Numbered from the stretch's first letter, positions 1-8,135 are shown. The stretch is DNA of 21,968 nt from Stagnihabitans sp039932095 (GCA_039932095.1 JBDTQR010000062.1:1-21968), one strand, 5' to 3'. Translations and numbers: made by a program. Notes: generated from the sequence alone by a model not told the origin.

Positions 1-386
1 TCTTCCTGATAGGCGACCATGTCCTTGAACAGGTCCATCTGCGCCACTTCCTGAAAGCCGCCCATGCCGATGGTCTTGTTGGCGGCCTGCGGCGTCACCA
101 GCAGCAAGGGCGTGTGGTTCCAATAGGCGGTCTTCACCGCCGTCACAAAGTTGGTGATCCCCGGCCCGTTCTGCGCAATCATCATGCACATCCGCCCCGA
201 CGCCCGAGTGAAGCCGTCCGCCATCATCCCGCCCGAACCTTCATGGGCGCAGTCCCAGAACGTGATCCCCGCCTTGGGAAAATAGTCGGAGATCGGCATG
301 AACGCCGACCCGATGATGCCGAACACATTGTCGATGCCGTGCAGTTGCAGGGTTTTGACAAAAGCCTCTTCAGTGGTCATCCGCAT
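1..386 (-). CDS. xsc: Sulfoacetaldehyde acetyltransferase, N-terminal part (runs off window)
   Basis: This is the first 128 residues of a thiamine-diphosphate enzyme that converts sulfoacetaldehyde and phosphate to acetyl phosphate and sulfite, the carbon-sulfur cleavage step of taurine breakdown in the cytoplasm. The reverse strand reads MRMTTEEAFV, then the ThDP-enzyme motif HEGSGGMMADGF (the Glu near residue 49 is the expected cofactor-activating residue), then AQNGPGITNFVTAVKTAYWN and TPQAANKTIG. I recognise these as Xsc rather than acetolactate synthase. Two ATGs, at 389 and 386, follow a GGGAG Shine-Dalgarno. I chose 386 because the spacing is better and Xsc proteins usually begin M-x-MTTEEAF. 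Two TauR-type boxes lie about 50-80 bp upstream. The rest of the gene is outside the window. Confidence 0.93.
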   Translation of the reverse strand, partial: MRMTTEEAFVKTLQLHGIDNVFGIIGSAFMPISDYFPKAGITFWDCAHEGSGGMMADGFTRASGRMCMMIAQNGPGITNFVTAVKTAYWNHTPLLLVTPQAANKTIGMGGFQEVAQMDLFKDMVAYQE

Positions 387-436
387 CATTTATCTCCCAT
401 GGACTGCGCAGTTCTACAGCCAGCGACGCAGCGCCG

Positions 437-469
437 TTAGGGCCAGAGCCTACAGCGCCGTAAGTCCAG
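437..469 (-). promoter_or_regulatory. Putative TauR operator of xsc (two direct repeats)
   Basis: Read on the minus strand, CTGGACTTAC (469-460) and CTGGCCCTAA (446-437) are direct repeats with start points 23 bp apart. Each matches CTGGACYTAA, the TauR repeat I recall from Rhodobacter capsulatus, at 9 of 10 positions. Both boxes are followed within a base by CGGCGCTG, so the repeated unit is longer than the core. The pair lies 51-83 bp upstream of the xsc start and 77 bp from the divergent small gene at 546. The same 23-bp layout occurs before tpa. Confidence 0.75.
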
Positions 470-545
470 ATTTTTCCTTGACCTTGCACCGCAAACTGCG
501 GCTGAATGGCGTTGCGTTGGCAAGAGATTCACAAGGAGGATTGCC

Positions 546-851
546 GTGGGAAAGGGAAAAATCAAGAAGGTGTTGAAAGAGGAAAAGCCGATCATGTATT
601 TGAAAATGATCAGCTATACCAAGCCGCAATTTGCCCATAACGCCGGGGCGGCCGGCAAGATCCCGGTCTGGACCTATGCGTTCTGGCGCGCAACGGACAA
701 GACCAATGTCGGCAGTTTCGAAATCGAGATGGATCTGACCAAGGCCAAGAACATGAAAGAACAGGCCCAAAGCACCTATATGAACGACTCCGCCATCAAA
801 TTTCTGGAAAAGCAGTATCCAAACGACACGGTCAAACTGACCAGCGTCTGA
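546..851 (+). CDS. Small hypothetical protein, divergent from xsc
   Basis: I do not recognise this 101-residue protein. It starts at GTG 546, six bases after an excellent AAGGAGG (533-539). A later ATG at 594 would give 85 residues and has a much poorer site. The first 16 residues are strongly basic (MGKGKIKKVLKEEKP). The rest is a soluble-looking mix with an aromatic stretch (KIPVWTYAFWRA) and a charged, probably helical C-terminal half (DLTKAKNMKEQAQ). No signal peptide or membrane segment is seen. Its bases are visibly less GC-rich than its neighbours, with many AAA/AAG/GAA codons. It lies between tauR and xsc on the opposite strand and faces the TauR box pair, so co-expression with taurine genes is possible but only inferred. 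Confidence 0.7.
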   Translation: MGKGKIKKVLKEEKPIMYLKMISYTKPQFAHNAGAAGKIPVWTYAFWRATDKTNVGSFEIEMDLTKAKNMKEQAQSTYMNDSAIKFLEKQYPNDTVKLTSV

Positions 852-868
852 TTGCGCAAACCGCAGCG

Positions 869-2335
869 CTACCTGGCGCGTTCGACCCGTCTGATGGCCT
901 TGGCGATCAGGGCAATGCCGTCCGGGATCCGCCCTGGCGCGATGGAGCCATAGCCCAGCCGATAATGCGCGTGGTCAATCCGCTTGGCGTCGAAAAACGC
1001 CCGACCCGGCTCGATCAGCACGCCGTCCCTGCGCAGGTCATTGGCCAGCACTTCGGTATCGACCGACGCGCGCATCCAGAAGCTGGAGCCGCCAAAGCCG
1101 CCCTGCCCGGCCACCGTCAGCCCCTGCCCGGCGATCGCCTCCTCCATCACCTGACGCCGCCGCTTGAAGGCGCCGCGCATCCGGTTGACCATGGCATCAT
1201 AATGCCCAAGGCTCAGGAAATAGGCCATCGTGCGCTGAATATGACCCGGCGGATGGCGCAAGGACATCAGCCGCAGCGCCCGCGCCTCGCGGATAAACCC
1301 AGGCGGACCCACCAGATAGCCAAGCCGCATGCCCGGAAAAACCGATTTGGAAAATGACCCGGCATAGACCACCCGACCCTCGGCATCGAGGCTCTTCAAC
1401 GCCGGCGAGACCGGTTTCAGAAACGACATCTCGAACTCGTAGTCATCCTCGACGATCAGAAACCCGTCGCGCTCCGCCGCCTGCAACAGCGCCAACCGCC
1501 GCTCCAGCGGCATGGTGGCATTGGTCGGGCATTGATGGCTGGCGGTGGTGAACACCACGTCCACGCCCTTGGGCAGCCGGTCCGGCGGCAGGCCCCCGGC
1601 ATCGACCTCAACCGCCGCCACCTCGGTCCCTGACGCCTCCAGTATCGCCCGCAACCCCGGATAGCCCGGCGTCTCCATCACCGCCCGCCGAGCCGGGCCA
1701 AGCAGACAGGTCGCGGTGATCCATAGGGCATTTTGCGCGCCAAGCGTCAGCAACACCTCATCCTCGCGCGCCGCAATCCCGCGCCGAGGCAGGATCTGCC
1801 GCAGCACATGGTCGATCAGCAACGGATCATCACGGTCGTAATAGTCCGAGGTCATCGCGGCAAAATCCCGCCGCCCCAGCGCCCGAACCGCGCACAGGCG
1901 CCAGTTCTGGTGGTCAAACAGGCTGGCATCGGCCTGACCATAGATGAAGGGAAACTCGAACCGCTCCCAATCCACCGGCCGCTCAACCCCGCCCAGCCCG
2001 GAAAACCGGGTTCCGGACAGCACCGCAAACTCCGCCGCCTCCGCCCGCGCCCCCAGAGAAGGCAATTCACTCGCCAAAGGCGCATTCTCGGAAATGTAAT
2101 ACCCCGACCGCCCCCGCGAGGTCAAATAATCCGACGCCACCAGTTCCGCATAGGCCAACGTCACCGTGATCCGCGATACCGCCAGATGCAGCGCCAGGCC
2201 ACGCGACGACGGCACCTTCTGGCCCGGCCGGAACCGCCCCGCCAGCACCCCTTCGGTCACCATCTGCCGGATGCGCTGCTGCAACGATCCCCGCGCCTCG
2301 GGCGGCAAGACGAAAGCCTCAACCGGGATCAACAC
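869..2335 (-). CDS. tauR: TauR, MocR-type transcriptional activator of taurine genes
   Basis: This 488-residue regulator has a GntR winged helix at its N-terminus (about residues 10-85, with RPGQKVPSSRGLALHLAVSR) joined to a fold-type I aminotransferase domain (about 125-485). The domain keeps ETPGYPG, SHQCPTNATM, VEDDYEFE and the pyridoxal-phosphate lysine in GSFSKS (about K330). That is the MocR/TauR architecture, in which the PLP domain senses an amine rather than catalysing a reaction. The start is GTG 2335 with GAGG about ten bases upstream. Its place between tpa and xsc, in the same direction, is the order I recall for tpa-tauR-xsc in Rhodobacter capsulatus, and that context is what makes the TauR name likely. 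The 130-bp gap from tpa holds a double-hairpin repeat. Confidence 0.87.
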   Translation of the reverse strand: MLIPVEAFVLPPEARGSLQQRIRQMVTEGVLAGRFRPGQKVPSSRGLALHLAVSRITVTLAYAELVASDYLTSRGRSGYYISENAPLASELPSLGARAEAAEFAVLSGTRFSGLGGVERPVDWERFEFPFIYGQADASLFDHQNWRLCAVRALGRRDFAAMTSDYYDRDDPLLIDHVLRQILPRRGIAAREDEVLLTLGAQNALWITATCLLGPARRAVMETPGYPGLRAILEASGTEVAAVEVDAGGLPPDRLPKGVDVVFTTASHQCPTNATMPLERRLALLQAAERDGFLIVEDDYEFEMSFLKPVSPALKSLDAEGRVVYAGSFSKSVFPGMRLGYLVGPPGFIREARALRLMSLRHPPGHIQRTMAYFLSLGHYDAMVNRMRGAFKRRRQVMEEAIAGQGLTVAGQGGFGGSSFWMRASVDTEVLANDLRRDGVLIEPGRAFFDAKRIDHAHYRLGYGSIAPGRIPDGIALIAKAIRRVERAR

Positions 2336-2386
2336 CCCGCAAACACCTCAAATTCGCCTAAAATTTTGCCCCTTTCATCTGTCCGG

Positions 2387-2449
2387 AAATATCCCACGGG
2401 GGAGGCTGCATTGGCCCTGGCCAATGCAGCTTGGGGGTGTGAAACCCCC
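2387..2449. repeat. Double-hairpin intergenic repeat, copy 1
   Basis: The element begins AAATATCCCACGGGGGAGGC. It continues with a perfect inverted repeat, GCTGCATTGGCC (2405-2416) against GGCCAATGCAGC (2419-2430). It ends with a second hairpin, GGGGGT / ACCCCC around a GTGAA loop (2433-2449). A second copy at 9868-9928 keeps the flanks and the second hairpin but has a different first stem. The copy lies between tpa and tauR and could attenuate or process the transcript there. There is no T-run after either hairpin, so it is not a textbook terminator. Confidence 0.8.
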
Positions 2450-2465
2450 GGTCTTGCCATCAGAC

Positions 2466-3839
2466 TCAGTTGAACACCTTGATCAGGGCGCGGTCCACCG
2501 CATCGGTGATGTGATCAATATTGTCCGCCGTCGCGATCAGCGCCGGGCTGAAGCACAGCGTGTTGTTCAACCCGTTCAGGCTGCGGTTGGTCATGCCGAT
2601 GATCACGCCCTGCGCCATGCAATCGGCAACGACAGCCGCGACCTTCTTCTCATCCGCCGCTTCCTTGGTGCCCCGGTCGGCGACCAGTTCCGCGCCGCAA
2701 AACAGCCCGGCACCGCGCACATCGCCGATCACCCGGTGCTTTTCCATCAGCCCGCGCAGGTTGGCACGCATCCGCTCGCCCATCACCACGGTATTCTCCA
2801 GCAGCCCCTCATCCTCGATGATCCGCATGTTCTCCAATGCCGCAGCGGGCCCGGACGTGCAGCCGCCAAAGGTCGAGATATCGCGGAAATACGACATCGG
2901 GTCCGACGGATCGTCCTTGAACATCTCGAACACCGCTTCGGTGGTCACGGTGCAGGAAATCGCCGCATAGCCCGAGGCAACGCCCTTGGCCATGGTGACA
3001 AAGTCGGGCTTGATGCCATAGTTCTGATAGCCAAACCAGGTTCCGGTGCGGCCGACGCCACAGACTACCTCATCGATATGCAGCAGAATGTTGTACTTCT
3101 TGCAGATCTCGCCAACCCGCTCCCAATATCCCGCCGGCGGCACGATCACCCCACCGCCCGCCGTTACCGGTTCCAGCACCAGGGCGCCGACAGAATCCGG
3201 CCCCTCGCGCAGGATCACCTCTTCAATCGCATCCGCCGCCCGCTCGCCATAGTTCTCGACATCCCACTGCTTGCGGTATTCCAGGCAATGCGGCACCTCG
3301 ACAAAGCCCGGCGTGAACGGCCCGTATTGCATGGCGCGCTGCGGCTGACCTGCCGACGACAGCGCGGTGATGGTGGTCCCGTGATAATCCCGGTCGCGAT
3401 ACAGGATCTTGTATTTCTTGCCGCCATGATGGCGATGCGCGATCTGGCGCACCATCTTGTAGACCTTCTCATTCGCCTCCGAGCCCGAGTTCGAATAATA
3501 GACCCGGGTCAACCCCGGCATCTTTTCGATCAACCGCTTGGCGAAGTTCGACCCCGGGATCGACCCGGCCGAGCCGGCAAAGTAGTTCAGCTTGATCAAC
3601 TGATCGCGCACCGCATTGGCAATGCTTTCGCGGCCATAACCGACATTCACCGTCCAGACCCCGCCCGACACAGCGTCAAGATGCTCCTTGCCGGTGGCGT
3701 CCCAGACCTTGATGCCGCGGCCTTCGACCATGATGCGCGGATCGATGGTCTCGAACGGCTTGTGCTGGATCAGATGGTGCCAGATATGGGCGCGGTCGGC
3801 CTCGATCACGCCGGTCATGTCATTGGTTGCGTCACTCAT
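2466..3839 (-). CDS. tpa: Taurine--pyruvate aminotransferase
   Basis: Tpa transfers the amino group of taurine to pyruvate, giving sulfoacetaldehyde (the substrate of Xsc) and alanine. The protein is 457 residues, a normal length for a class III PLP aminotransferase. It has the family landmarks SNSGSEANEKVYKMVRQ (about 116-132), DYHGTT, the cofactor-contacting Asp in HIDEVVCGVGRTG (D256) and the PLP lysine in VTMAKGVASG (K285). Whole segments such as DAVSGGVWTVNVGYGR and FRDISTFGGCTSGP are as I know them from Tpa rather than from other omega-aminotransferases. The ATG at 3839 follows AGGAG with six bases between. Two TauR-type boxes lie 81-113 bp upstream. tauR and xsc follow in the same direction. 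Confidence 0.92.
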   Translation of the reverse strand: MSDATNDMTGVIEADRAHIWHHLIQHKPFETIDPRIMVEGRGIKVWDATGKEHLDAVSGGVWTVNVGYGRESIANAVRDQLIKLNYFAGSAGSIPGSNFAKRLIEKMPGLTRVYYSNSGSEANEKVYKMVRQIAHRHHGGKKYKILYRDRDYHGTTITALSSAGQPQRAMQYGPFTPGFVEVPHCLEYRKQWDVENYGERAADAIEEVILREGPDSVGALVLEPVTAGGGVIVPPAGYWERVGEICKKYNILLHIDEVVCGVGRTGTWFGYQNYGIKPDFVTMAKGVASGYAAISCTVTTEAVFEMFKDDPSDPMSYFRDISTFGGCTSGPAAALENMRIIEDEGLLENTVVMGERMRANLRGLMEKHRVIGDVRGAGLFCGAELVADRGTKEAADEKKVAAVVADCMAQGVIIGMTNRSLNGLNNTLCFSPALIATADNIDHITDAVDRALIKVFN

Positions 3840-3919
3840 GGGAACTCCTGGGGTTCGAATCGCGGATCACGGGCTTTGACCTTGTTTTGCCGCATCATCC
3901 TCTTGGCGTCCACAACACG

Positions 3920-3952
3920 TTAGGTCCAGAACATTCCTCAGCATAGGTCCAG
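3920..3952 (-). promoter_or_regulatory. Putative TauR operator of tpa (two direct repeats)
   Basis: On the minus strand, CTGGACCTAT (3952-3943) and CTGGACCTAA (3929-3920) repeat with a 23-bp period. The second matches the CTGGACYTAA core exactly and the first at 9 of 10. They lie 81-113 bp upstream of the tpa ATG. They also lie between tpa and the divergent dgoK, although nothing suggests that dgoK responds to taurine. Confidence 0.82.
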
Positions 3953-4013
3953 ACCGATCCCGGTTGCCCTTTGCCCGCGAAAGCGGCAAACATCGGGACC
4001 AAAAGGGGGGAAC

Positions 4014-4919
4014 ATGGACATCAACTGGATCGCCGTTGACTGGGGCACCTCCAACCTGCGGGCCTGGGCGATTGGCGACAATGGTCCGCTGGCCGAGGCC
4101 ACGTCCGACGACGGGATGGGCCGTCTGAAACCCGCCGAATTCGAAGCCGCTCTGCTGCGTCTGATCACCCCATGGCTGACCAGACCGAACACTCACGTGG
4201 TGGCCTGCGGCATGGTAGGCGCCCGGCAAGGCTGGCGAGAGGCCGCCTACCGCGCCGTGCCGTGCACGCCCGTCGATGCCGCCGCTGCCCTCCACGTCCC
4301 GACCGACCCCAGGATCACCCTGCACATCGCCCCGGGCCTCAGCCAGGACCAACCCGCCGACGTCATGCGCGGCGAGGAAACTCAGGTCGCTGGTGTCCTC
4401 GCCCTCTATCCCGGCTTTGACGGCGTGATCTGCGCTCCCGGCACCCATTCCAAATGGATGCAGATCTCGGCGGGCGAGGTCGTCTCTTTCCAGACCTACA
4501 TGACGGGCGAGCTGTTCGCCCTGATCTCCGCGCAATCGGTCCTGCGCCATTCGATGGCAGTCAACGGTGCCGAAAGCTGGGACGATGCCAGCTTTGATGG
4601 CGGCCTCGCCGATGCGCTGTCGCGCCCCGACCGCTTTGCCGCCCAACTGTTCTCGCTCCGCGCCGAATTCCTGCTGCACGCCATGACCCCAGCCCAGGCC
4701 CGCGCCCGGTTGTCCGGGCTTTTGATCGGCATCGAACTGGCTGGCGCAAAACCCTACTGGCTGGGTCAGACAGTTGTCCTTGTCGGCTCCGCCAGCCTGT
4801 CCAGAAACTATGCCAAAGCGCTGCAATCCCAAGGCCTTGGCCCCGAAATTCTCGATGCCACCGCCTGTACCCTTGCGGGCCTGTCCAGCCTGCACGCCCA
4901 ATTGAAGGCCAGCCAATGA
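4014..4919 (+). CDS. dgoK: 2-dehydro-3-deoxygalactonokinase
   Basis: DgoK phosphorylates 2-dehydro-3-deoxy-D-galactonate at the 6-position with ATP, feeding the De Ley-Doudoroff galactonate route. The 301-residue protein, of typical family length, opens with the phosphate-binding loop DWGTSNLRAW (9-18). It has MRGEETQ (118-124) and the second nucleotide-binding motif APGTHSKWM (141-149), all of which I know from the DgoK family. ATG 4014 follows a purine-rich AAAAGGGGGG. The stop overlaps the dgoA start as ATGA (4916-4919), so the two are translationally coupled. The upstream gap is shared with the divergent tpa. Confidence 0.92.
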   Translation: MDINWIAVDWGTSNLRAWAIGDNGPLAEATSDDGMGRLKPAEFEAALLRLITPWLTRPNTHVVACGMVGARQGWREAAYRAVPCTPVDAAAALHVPTDPRITLHIAPGLSQDQPADVMRGEETQVAGVLALYPGFDGVICAPGTHSKWMQISAGEVVSFQTYMTGELFALISAQSVLRHSMAVNGAESWDDASFDGGLADALSRPDRFAAQLFSLRAEFLLHAMTPAQARARLSGLLIGIELAGAKPYWLGQTVVLVGSASLSRNYAKALQSQGLGPEILDATACTLAGLSSLHAQLKASQ

Positions 4920-5524
4920 CCCATCGCAACCTGATTGCCATCCTGCGCGGCATCACCCCGCCAGACGCCGTAGCCATCGCCGAAACCCTGATTGCGGCGG
5001 GCATCACCCGGATCGAAGTGCCGCTGAACTCGCCCGACGCGTTCACCTCCATCGCCGCCATGGCCCATGACTTCAGCGCCGTGGCCCAGATCGGGGCGGG
5101 GACGGTCCTGACGGTCGAGGATGTGTTTCATGTGCGCGATGCGGGCGGCACCCTGATCGTGTCGCCCAATTGCGACCCCGAGGTTATCCACGCCACCAAG
5201 GCCGAGGGGCTGAACTCGTGGCCCGGCGTCATGACCCCCACTGAGTGCTTCGCCGCGCTGAAGGCCCGCGCCGACGGGCTGAAAATCTTCCCCGCCAGCC
5301 TGATCGGTCCTGACGGCGTCAAGGCGATCCGCGCCGTCCTGCCCAAGGAAACCCAGGTCTATGCGGTGGGCGGCGCAGGCGCGTCGAACTTTACCCAATG
5401 GCTGAACGCCGGCATCAACGGCTTTGGCATCGGCACCGCCCTTTACACCCCCGGCCTGACACCGGCCGAGGTCGCCACCCGTGCCGCACAAATTATCGCC
5501 GCCTACGAGGAAGCGCTCAAATGA
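4916..5524 (+). CDS. dgoA: 2-dehydro-3-deoxy-6-phosphogalactonate aldolase
   Basis: This class I aldolase splits KDPGal into pyruvate and D-glyceraldehyde 3-phosphate. The 202-residue TIM-barrel protein begins LIAILRGI, has the general-base Glu in RIEVPLNS (E34), GAGTVL (60-65), and the Schiff-base lysine in GLKIFPAS (K123). IEVPLNSP, rather than the pattern of KDPG aldolases, and the upstream dgoK point to the galactonate enzyme. It overlaps dgoK by four bases (ATGA, 4916-4919) and the next gene by four (ATGA, 5521-5524), so the three genes form one operon. No dehydratase domain is fused here, unlike some enterobacterial genes historically called dgoA. Confidence 0.92.
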   Translation: MTHRNLIAILRGITPPDAVAIAETLIAAGITRIEVPLNSPDAFTSIAAMAHDFSAVAQIGAGTVLTVEDVFHVRDAGGTLIVSPNCDPEVIHATKAEGLNSWPGVMTPTECFAALKARADGLKIFPASLIGPDGVKAIRAVLPKETQVYAVGGAGASNFTQWLNAGINGFGIGTALYTPGLTPAEVATRAAQIIAAYEEALK

Positions 5525-6396
5525 CCCCCGATTCCCACATCTACGACGCCCGCATCTGTGATCTTGGCGAGGGTCCGTTCTGGCACCCGACCCGCCACCA
5601 GTTTTTCTGGTTCGACATTGTCGGCCAGAAACTGCTGTCCAATGACCGCGACGGCGCCAAACTCTGGCGCTTTCCCGAAATGGTTTCGGCCTGCGGCTGG
5701 GTGTCGAACGACGTGCTGCTGATCGCAGGCGAACGCGACCTCTTCCTGTTCGACCTTGAAACCGAGGAAATCGAAGTGCTCTGTGATCTGGAGGCGGATC
5801 AACCCGGCAACCGCTCCAATGATGGCCGCGCCGATCCGCAGGGCGGCTTCTGGATCGGCACGATGGGCAAGGACGGTGCCACCCGTCTCGGCAAGGGCGC
5901 GATCTACCGCTATTACAAGGGCGAACTGCGCAAACTCTATCCGCATATCTCCATTCCGAACGGCATTTGCTTCACCCCCGATGGCAGCCACGGCTATTTC
6001 GCCGACACCGCCCAGCAAAAGGTCTGGAAGGTCGCGCTTGATCCCGAAGGCTGGCCGAAAGCCGACCCCGAGGTCTTTCTGGATCTGACCGGCCCGGGGC
6101 TGGAGCCTGACGGTGCCGTGGTCGATGCCGACGGCAATTACTGCAACGCCCAATGGGGGGCCTCGCGTGTCGCGGTCTATTCCCCGGCCGGTGACTATCT
6201 GCGCGAGATCAGATTTGCCGCCCCGCATACCTCTTGCCCGGCTTTCGGTGGTCCCGACCTCGCCACGTTGTTCTGCACCACCGCCCTCGAAGGCATGTCA
6301 CCTGAGGCGCGCGCCGCAGCACCTGACGCCGGCAAGACCTTTGCTGCCTCCGGCGCAGGCCACGGGCGTCCTGAACCGCGCGTCTTGCTCGAATAG
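5521..6396 (+). CDS. SMP-30/gluconolactonase family sugar lactonase
   Basis: This is a six-bladed beta-propeller lactonase of 291 residues. The metal and substrate ligands of the SMP-30 family are in place: E17 in LGEGPFWHP, N100-D101 in NRSNDGRADPQGGFW, N147 in IPNGICFTPDG and D197 in EPDGAVVD. In this setting it most likely hydrolyses galactono-lactone (or a related sugar lactone) to the aldonic acid, upstream of the dehydratase, DgoK and DgoA; the exact sugar is inferred. The start at 5521 overlaps dgoA as ATGA. The open frame continues upstream to 5398, but that extension is an arginine-rich out-of-frame reading of dgoA. The matching galactose dehydrogenase and galactonate dehydratase are absent from the window. 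Confidence 0.88.
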   Translation: MTPDSHIYDARICDLGEGPFWHPTRHQFFWFDIVGQKLLSNDRDGAKLWRFPEMVSACGWVSNDVLLIAGERDLFLFDLETEEIEVLCDLEADQPGNRSNDGRADPQGGFWIGTMGKDGATRLGKGAIYRYYKGELRKLYPHISIPNGICFTPDGSHGYFADTAQQKVWKVALDPEGWPKADPEVFLDLTGPGLEPDGAVVDADGNYCNAQWGASRVAVYSPAGDYLREIRFAAPHTSCPAFGGPDLATLFCTTALEGMSPEARAAAPDAGKTFAASGAGHGRPEPRVLLE

Positions 6397-6556
6397 CCGC
6401 AACACATTGCCGCAGCCTGCCCAATTTAGCGGCCCTTTGCCCGATTTGGTGCTGTCTGATGACAAAATGAGCAGTTGCCGTTGCGTCCTACCCGGATAAA
6501 CGCTTGCCAAAGCCGTTCTGCGCGGTCCAAGACTTACAAAACAACGGCGGGACCAC

Positions 6557-7339
6557 ATGCCGGACCAGGGAATGAACGGGGCCGAACAGCCCATAGCCAT
6601 CCGCGTCAGCGGGCTTCGCAAAAGCTTCGGCACCCATGAGGTGCTGAAAGGCGTGTCCCTCTGCGCCCGTGAAGGTGATGTGGTGGCGATCATCGGCGGC
6701 TCCGGCTCCGGCAAATCCACCATGCTGCGCTGCGTGAACTTTCTGGAAACCCCGTCCGGTGGCGACATCGAGATTGGCGGCGAGCATGTCAAGATGCGTC
6801 CCGACGGCCACCCGATCGACCGCCACCAGATCGAACGCCTGCGCCAGTCGCTGGGCATGGTGTTTCAGAATTTCAACCTGTGGACCCACAAGACGGTGCT
6901 GGAAAACCTGATCGAGGTGCCGGTCCATGTGCTGGGTGTCCCCAAGGCCGAGGCCACCACCCGCGCCCGCGCCCTTCTGGCCCGCGTCGGACTGGCCGAG
7001 AAAGAGGGCGCGTTCCCCGCCTTCATGTCCGGCGGCCAGCAACAACGCGCCGCCATCGCCAGGGCTCTGGCGATGAACCCCAAAGCCATGCTGTTCGACG
7101 AACCGACCTCGGCGCTCGACCCCGAACTGGTGGGAGAGGTGCTGCAGGTCATCAAGGGCCTCGCAGACGAGGGCCGCACCATGATCCTGGTGACGCATGA
7201 GATGAAGTTCGCCCGCGAAGTGGCAACCCATGTGATCTATCTGCACAACGGGATCATTGAAGAAGAAGGCCCGCCCGACCAATTGTTCGGCGCGCCAAAA
7301 TCCGACCGACTGAAACAATTCTTAAAAACCGTGGGATAA
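6557..7339 (+). CDS. Polar amino acid ABC transporter, ATP-binding protein
   Basis: This is the cytoplasmic ATPase that powers amino-acid uptake, in the HisP/GlnQ/NocP class. The 260-residue protein has Walker A GGSGSGKST (47-55), a Q-loop in MVFQNFNLW (Q104), the signature MSGGQQQR (157-164), Walker B with AMLFDEPTSALDPE (177-190) and the switch histidine in LVTHEM (H214). ATG 6557 is taken as the start after a GGCGGGA stretch; an in-frame ATG at 6572 is possible. It opens a four-gene operon (ATPase, binding protein, two permeases), the order I recall for nopaline nocPTQM. The 160-bp gap from the lactonase gene suggests its own promoter. The substrate cannot be read from this subunit. Confidence 0.93.
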   Translation: MPDQGMNGAEQPIAIRVSGLRKSFGTHEVLKGVSLCAREGDVVAIIGGSGSGKSTMLRCVNFLETPSGGDIEIGGEHVKMRPDGHPIDRHQIERLRQSLGMVFQNFNLWTHKTVLENLIEVPVHVLGVPKAEATTRARALLARVGLAEKEGAFPAFMSGGQQQRAAIARALAMNPKAMLFDEPTSALDPELVGEVLQVIKGLADEGRTMILVTHEMKFAREVATHVIYLHNGIIEEEGPPDQLFGAPKSDRLKQFLKTVG

Positions 7340-7364
7340 CCCACAGACCAACCGGGAGACTGAC

Positions 7365-8135
7365 ATGAAAAAACTGCTTCTCACCCTCGCCGCTGCTGCG
7401 GCCTTCAGCACCGCGGCCATGGCCGATCCGATCAAGGTCGGCGTCGCCGCCGAGCCCTATCCGCCCTTCACCTCGCCCGACGCTGGCGGCAACTGGGTCG
7501 GCTGGGAAATTGATTTCATGCACGCGATCTGCGATCAGGCCAAGCTTGACTGCGTCGTCACGCCGACCGCCTGGGACGGCATCATTCCCGCCCTGACCGC
7601 CGGCCAGATCGACGTCATCATGTCCTCGATGTCCATCACCGATGAGCGGAAAAAGACCATCGACTTCTCCGACAAATACTACAACACCCCGGCGCGCGTC
7701 GTCGCAGCCAAAGGCTCAGGCATCAAACCGACGCCCGAAGGCCTGACCGGCAAGATCCTCGGCGTTCAGGTTTCCACCACGCATGAAGCCTACAGCCAGA
7801 AATACTTTGCCCCCGTCGCCGCCGAAATCAAGACCTACCAGACCCAGGATGAGGCCAACCAGGACCTCGCCGCCGGCCGGATTGATGCGATCATGGCCGA
7901 CAGCATCGCAATGGACGCGTTCCTCGCCTCCGACATGGGTCAGGCCTGCTGTGAAAGCGAAGGCGATGTGGCCGATGATCCGTCGATCCTCGGCATGGGT
8001 GTCGGCTTCGGCCTGCGCAAGGGCGACCCGCTGCTGGCCACGCTGAACGACGCGATCAAGGCGATCCGCGCTGACGGCACCTACGACAAGATCACTGCGA
8101 AATACTTCTCGTCCTCGATCTACGGCGCTGAATGA
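7365..8135 (+). CDS. Periplasmic amino-acid-binding protein of the ABC importer
   Basis: This family-3 extracellular solute-binding protein captures the amino acid in the periplasm and delivers it to the two permeases. The 256-residue precursor has a clear Sec signal peptide (MKKLLLTLAAAAAFSTAAMA, cleavage before DPIKVG). It carries the family pattern GWEIDFMHAICDQ, the signature around IMSSMSITDERKKTIDFSDKYY, and a distal lobe with DLAAGRIDAIMAD. Cysteines at the end of lobe 2 (GQACCESEG) and the hinge region recall lysine/arginine/histidine/opine binders. This makes a basic amino acid or an opine the likeliest ligand, but that is inference. It lies 25 bp after the ATPase gene and overlaps the permease by ATGA. 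Confidence 0.92.
   Translation: MKKLLLTLAAAAAFSTAAMADPIKVGVAAEPYPPFTSPDAGGNWVGWEIDFMHAICDQAKLDCVVTPTAWDGIIPALTAGQIDVIMSSMSITDERKKTIDFSDKYYNTPARVVAAKGSGIKPTPEGLTGKILGVQVSTTHEAYSQKYFAPVAAEIKTYQTQDEANQDLAAGRIDAIMADSIAMDAFLASDMGQACCESEGDVADDPSILGMGVGFGLRKGDPLLATLNDAIKAIRADGTYDKITAKYFSSSIYGAE

Noticed and set aside
2166..3923. A long plus-strand open frame (585 codons) antisense to tauR and tpa
   Set aside because: It is a shadow of two well-recognised genes in GC-rich DNA; its protein is rich in Arg, His, Ala and Pro with no family pattern.
5398..5520. An upstream extension of the SMP-30 lactonase
   Set aside because: The extra 41 residues are an Arg-rich out-of-frame reading of dgoA; the ATGA overlap start at 5521 fits the family N-terminus.
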